Source: Elysia crispata (lineage: Eukaryota > Mollusca > Gastropoda > Plakobranchidae). From it: a stretch of 64,000 bases of DNA. Made by a program: the position numbers and the translations under genes. Numbering within the stretch: the stretch's first letter is position 1; every line of letters starts with the position of its first letter. Below are positions 46,064 to 64,000 of the stretch, in pieces. The notes under the pieces are model-generated. The model was not told the origin of the DNA, ran no database searches, and worked only from the letters and a program-made list of their open reading frames with translations. The DNA lies in assembly GCA_033675545.1 (NCBI GenBank), contig JAWDGP010006848.1:62001-126000 (forward strand). Direction: 5' to 3'.

Positions 46064-47127
46064 AGAGAATACAACTAAAGCTAGACTGCAGGTTACAAAA
46101 CAAGCATCCTCTAAAAGTAAAATTCCATGTGAGGCAGTATGCTAGCAAAATTAATAGGCTTTTGTTTGTCACTTTTTATTTATTTCTAATATTCGCAAGA
46201 AAGGAGATGATCTTTCTCCCAAATTTTTCAGAAGGTAACGCTGAGGATAGTGTGATGTGTAAAGAAACTCTGAATCTCAAATCTAGTCTCTTGTTTGCTT
46301 GTAGCTGTGGTATACAGAAAAGAATTAATTACTCTATGAAGAGTCGCACTTTGGCTATCAAACAATAATTAGAGAAACGGGGATGCAATTAGATCTAGAT
46401 TTAGATCGGTGCTGAAAAGACTCAATGTTTTTATTGTTTTTTGTTTTTTTTACCCCTTGATTGACATCATCATCATCATCGTATTTCCATGTTTATCACC
46501 ATTTTATATAAATTACATAGACTTTTTAGAATCTAAGAATGCAGCCATAGTTATGAATGGCATAAAAAAAATTATTATTTTTGTCTTAGATTTAAAAGCT
46601 TTGTTTCACAGAAAAACAGAGTATCTCCTACATCCTAAATTAATTTCTTATCTAAAATATTCACCTGCTGCAAAGAAGTTGGCTGAGCCAGAAAAGTTTT
46701 TATTTTAGTTTTGTTCAGACTTGCATTTAGCTTGGTATGAGAAAATACAGAAATTTGTTCCTTCATTTTTACATTGCAAAGAATATGTTTTTGCCCTGTA
46801 TCACAAACGAAAATGAAAATGTCATTTTCTTTGAGACTATTGAATATTGTTTGAGATTGTCACTTTATAAAGTTTTAGTTTTTCGCTTTAAAAAAGTCAG
46901 ATATCTGGTAGGAATATGTAGCCTTAAAAGTTAACGATCTTTCTGATCAGCAAGAAGGACACCCGTGTTGATAAAAGTTGCTCCTTTTTCAAAATTCCAG
47001 TGTGGCTCTTATGAGTAGGACTAACCCTTTCATGACTTGCTTTTTTTATCTCTTTTTATCTCTTGACATGTATTTTACAATGGTATAAAAAATTCTTTTC
47101 CGAACAGATCAAACCCACGTTGCTGCC

Positions 47128-47198
47128 ATGCTGGAAGTTACTAACAATATTTCTTTGGTGGATTTGCCAAGTCCACACTTGTACCTAATACCATCACG

Positions 47199-47202
<4 letters not shown>
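47128..47202 (+). promoter_or_regulatory. Upstream ORF overlapping the KMT2E start codon (ATGA)
   Basis: ATG at 47128 in a GCTGCCATGC context opens 24 codons (MLEVTNNISLVDLPSPHLYL, then IPSR). It ends with TGA at 47200-47202, which shares two bases with the main ATG (47199-47201). Such an ATGA overlap is the geometry of termination-reinitiation. Its role depends on the leader really containing this segment. Confidence 0.55.
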
Positions 47203-62879
<15,677 letters not shown>

Positions 62880-63251
62880 GTGATTCTTTCATTCGCTGGG
62901 AACACCTGATTGGTTCATTAGATTGCTTTATTTCATACACAGTGTATTCAGAGATCTTATGTATTGCTTGTGAGAGTAAGAGTATTCACAGGTTGATATA
63001 ATAATCTGTATTTATAAAATCTTCAATGTTACGTTTCTCTCATTTATTTCAATTTTTTATTGCTTCTTTTTAATGACTTGATAACTTGATTTTAATCAGT
63101 AAATTACATGACACAGAATGGTGAGACCAACTGTAGAAACCATAAACATTGCAACAATGGCTTTAAGTTTTTTCATGTGATTGGAAGTTTTCTATATATG
63201 TAGAAAAGATTCACACTTTTAGAAATATAAATGGATGACTCCTAAAATATA

Positions 63252-63480
63252 CAGTAGAACACGATAAAGTCAGACACGGATCCCTCGAAATCAAAAATTC
63301 CTTGAACTCATTCATTTTTCCCTCCTGATTCTCTCTTTATTCCTTTTTTATTTCTAAGTTTTCGACTAACTAGTTCGAAGTTATAACACATTTTCTTAGA
63401 ACAATCAGCCCAAAATTGGAGGGAAAAAAATGTTTTTTTTTCATAATGAATTTGTCAGACAGTGACTTTCATCCCATTCT
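63252..63480. mobile_element. One end of a pogo/Tigger-like element
   Basis: TA followed by CAGTAGAACACGATAAAGTC, then TTCGAA-type words (CCTCGAAATCAAAAATTCC; TAGTTCGAAGTTATAACA). This is the usual left-end layout of Tigger-like elements. No right end was found before 64000, so the boundary given is only the recognisable part. Confidence 0.45.
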
Positions 63481-63789
63481 GAGATCTTAAATTTCAATCA
63501 AATGCTCTACACAGCTGTTGGTATCTTCAAACAAGCATGCCTTACCCCTCCCTTTCACTGTGTAGAAACAATTTGTGGACAGGAAGCCTAGCCTTTCATC
63601 TGTAGTTGCCATGGAGAGAGACATCCCCTCTCCCGCCTCACCTTACTGTAGCTTAGTCCCATGTACCTGATCCCAGTTCTCTGTCTGTAATGATGACAGG
63701 CAAATCTGTCCGGGCCCACCCCTTAGTTAATCAGACAGTACATATGTGTGGAAAAAAAAGCTGGCAGGTAAGATCTGTTTATTGACGGT

Positions 63790-63965
63790 TAGGACACTAG
63801 ATAGCTCAAAAGGTAGAATTTTGGACTGATAATAGTGAGCTTCAGATTCACTTCGGTGGGATTACGTCTAGCTCTGCCCAGACATACAGACCTTGTCTGG
63901 GTTAAAGATTATTCGGTAACAAGCATTTGTATGCCGTCTTTAGACTTAATGTACGCCTAGCTAGA
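63790..63965 (+). mobile_element. Possible tRNA-derived SINE
   Basis: TAGCTCAAAAGGTAGA at 63802-63817 resembles a tRNA D-arm/A box. About 45 bp later CAGATTCACTTCGGTGG is a degenerate T-arm-like stretch, followed by a non-tRNA tail. The B box is weak and no second copy was seen. Confidence 0.3.
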
Positions 63966-64000
63966 AAGAAATTTGTAACTGAGATCTGAATGTAGACCTG

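Larger units (their letters stand above)
38914..47107 (+). other. KMT2E: Presumed KMT2E intron 1 (8.2 kb)
   Basis: Holds the GATCTA-rich region, the nested transposon pair at 43061-45832 and a G-run cluster at 46039-46063. The remaining sequence is AT-rich with no recognised gene. Its open frames (39522-39764, 41288-41491, 42324-42650, 46003-46708) show no recognised family features. Confidence 0.5.
62880..64000 (+). other. KMT2E: KMT2E intron 19 (cut by window end)
   Basis: Begins plain. A pogo-like terminal sequence starts at 63252 and a possible SINE lies at 63790-63965. No further KMT2E exon was recognised. Confidence 0.6.

Noticed and set aside
46003-46708. Two plus-strand frames of 121 and 99 codons as upstream KMT2E exons
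   Set aside because: No similarity to KMT2E and no upstream frame connection; the first coding exon has its own family-like start and an in-frame stop before it.
63790-63965. A functional tRNA gene
   Set aside because: Only the A-box-like part is convincing. The acceptor stem does not close and the T arm is degenerate, so at most it is a tRNA-derived SINE.

Overview
The window is AT-rich animal nuclear DNA with long introns, canonical GT-AG splice sites, long CT/GA microsatellites and many small decayed transposons. Both genes are animal genes, and their protein divergence from vertebrates suits a lophotrochozoan. The dispersed GATCTA/TCTAGA words, the TTAA-flanked MITEs and the endonuclease-reverse-transcriptase LINE family suggest a mollusc, probably a heterobranch gastropod. 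That is inference, since no marker gene is present.

Two protein-coding genes lie head to head. On the minus strand, 38187 down to the left edge, is the 5' two-thirds of CADPS (CAPS, the calcium-dependent activator of dense-core-vesicle secretion). Sixteen coding exons join in phase to 866 codons covering the N-terminal region, the C2 and PH domains and the start of the conserved C-terminal half. The rest lies beyond position 1. On the plus strand, from 47199 past the right edge, is the invertebrate ortholog of KMT2E/SETD5 (MLL5). Nineteen coding exons join in phase to 993 codons with a PHD finger, a KMT2E-type SET domain lacking the usual catalytic residues, and the conserved charged and KTKK segments downstream.

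Layout: 1-4833 is CADPS intron; 4834-37392 holds CADPS exons 16 to 2 in repeat-bearing introns; 37393-38187 is CADPS exon 1. About 38188-38913 is a compact, probably bidirectional promoter (an NRF1-like palindrome, an ETS site, a YY1-like site) plus a presumed noncoding first exon of KMT2E. 38914-47107 is an inferred 8.2 kb KMT2E intron 1 carrying GATCTA-rich DNA and a transposon nested in another transposon. 47108-62879 holds the KMT2E coding exons, and 62880-64000 is intron with a pogo-like end and a possible SINE.

The most interesting points are these. The two genes are neighbours here, and from memory their human paralog pairs also share chromosomes (CADPS with SETD5 on 3p, CADPS2 with KMT2E on 7q). 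A 12-nt candidate CADPS microexon would add Gly-Arg-Lys-Lys in frame. A perfect 68-bp tandem duplication copies the acceptor of CADPS exon 12. A 24-codon upstream ORF ends in an ATGA overlap with the KMT2E start codon. Two distant copies of an unclassified repeat are built around a CT tract. No RNA gene, CRISPR array, retrovirus-like element or prokaryotic feature was recognised.
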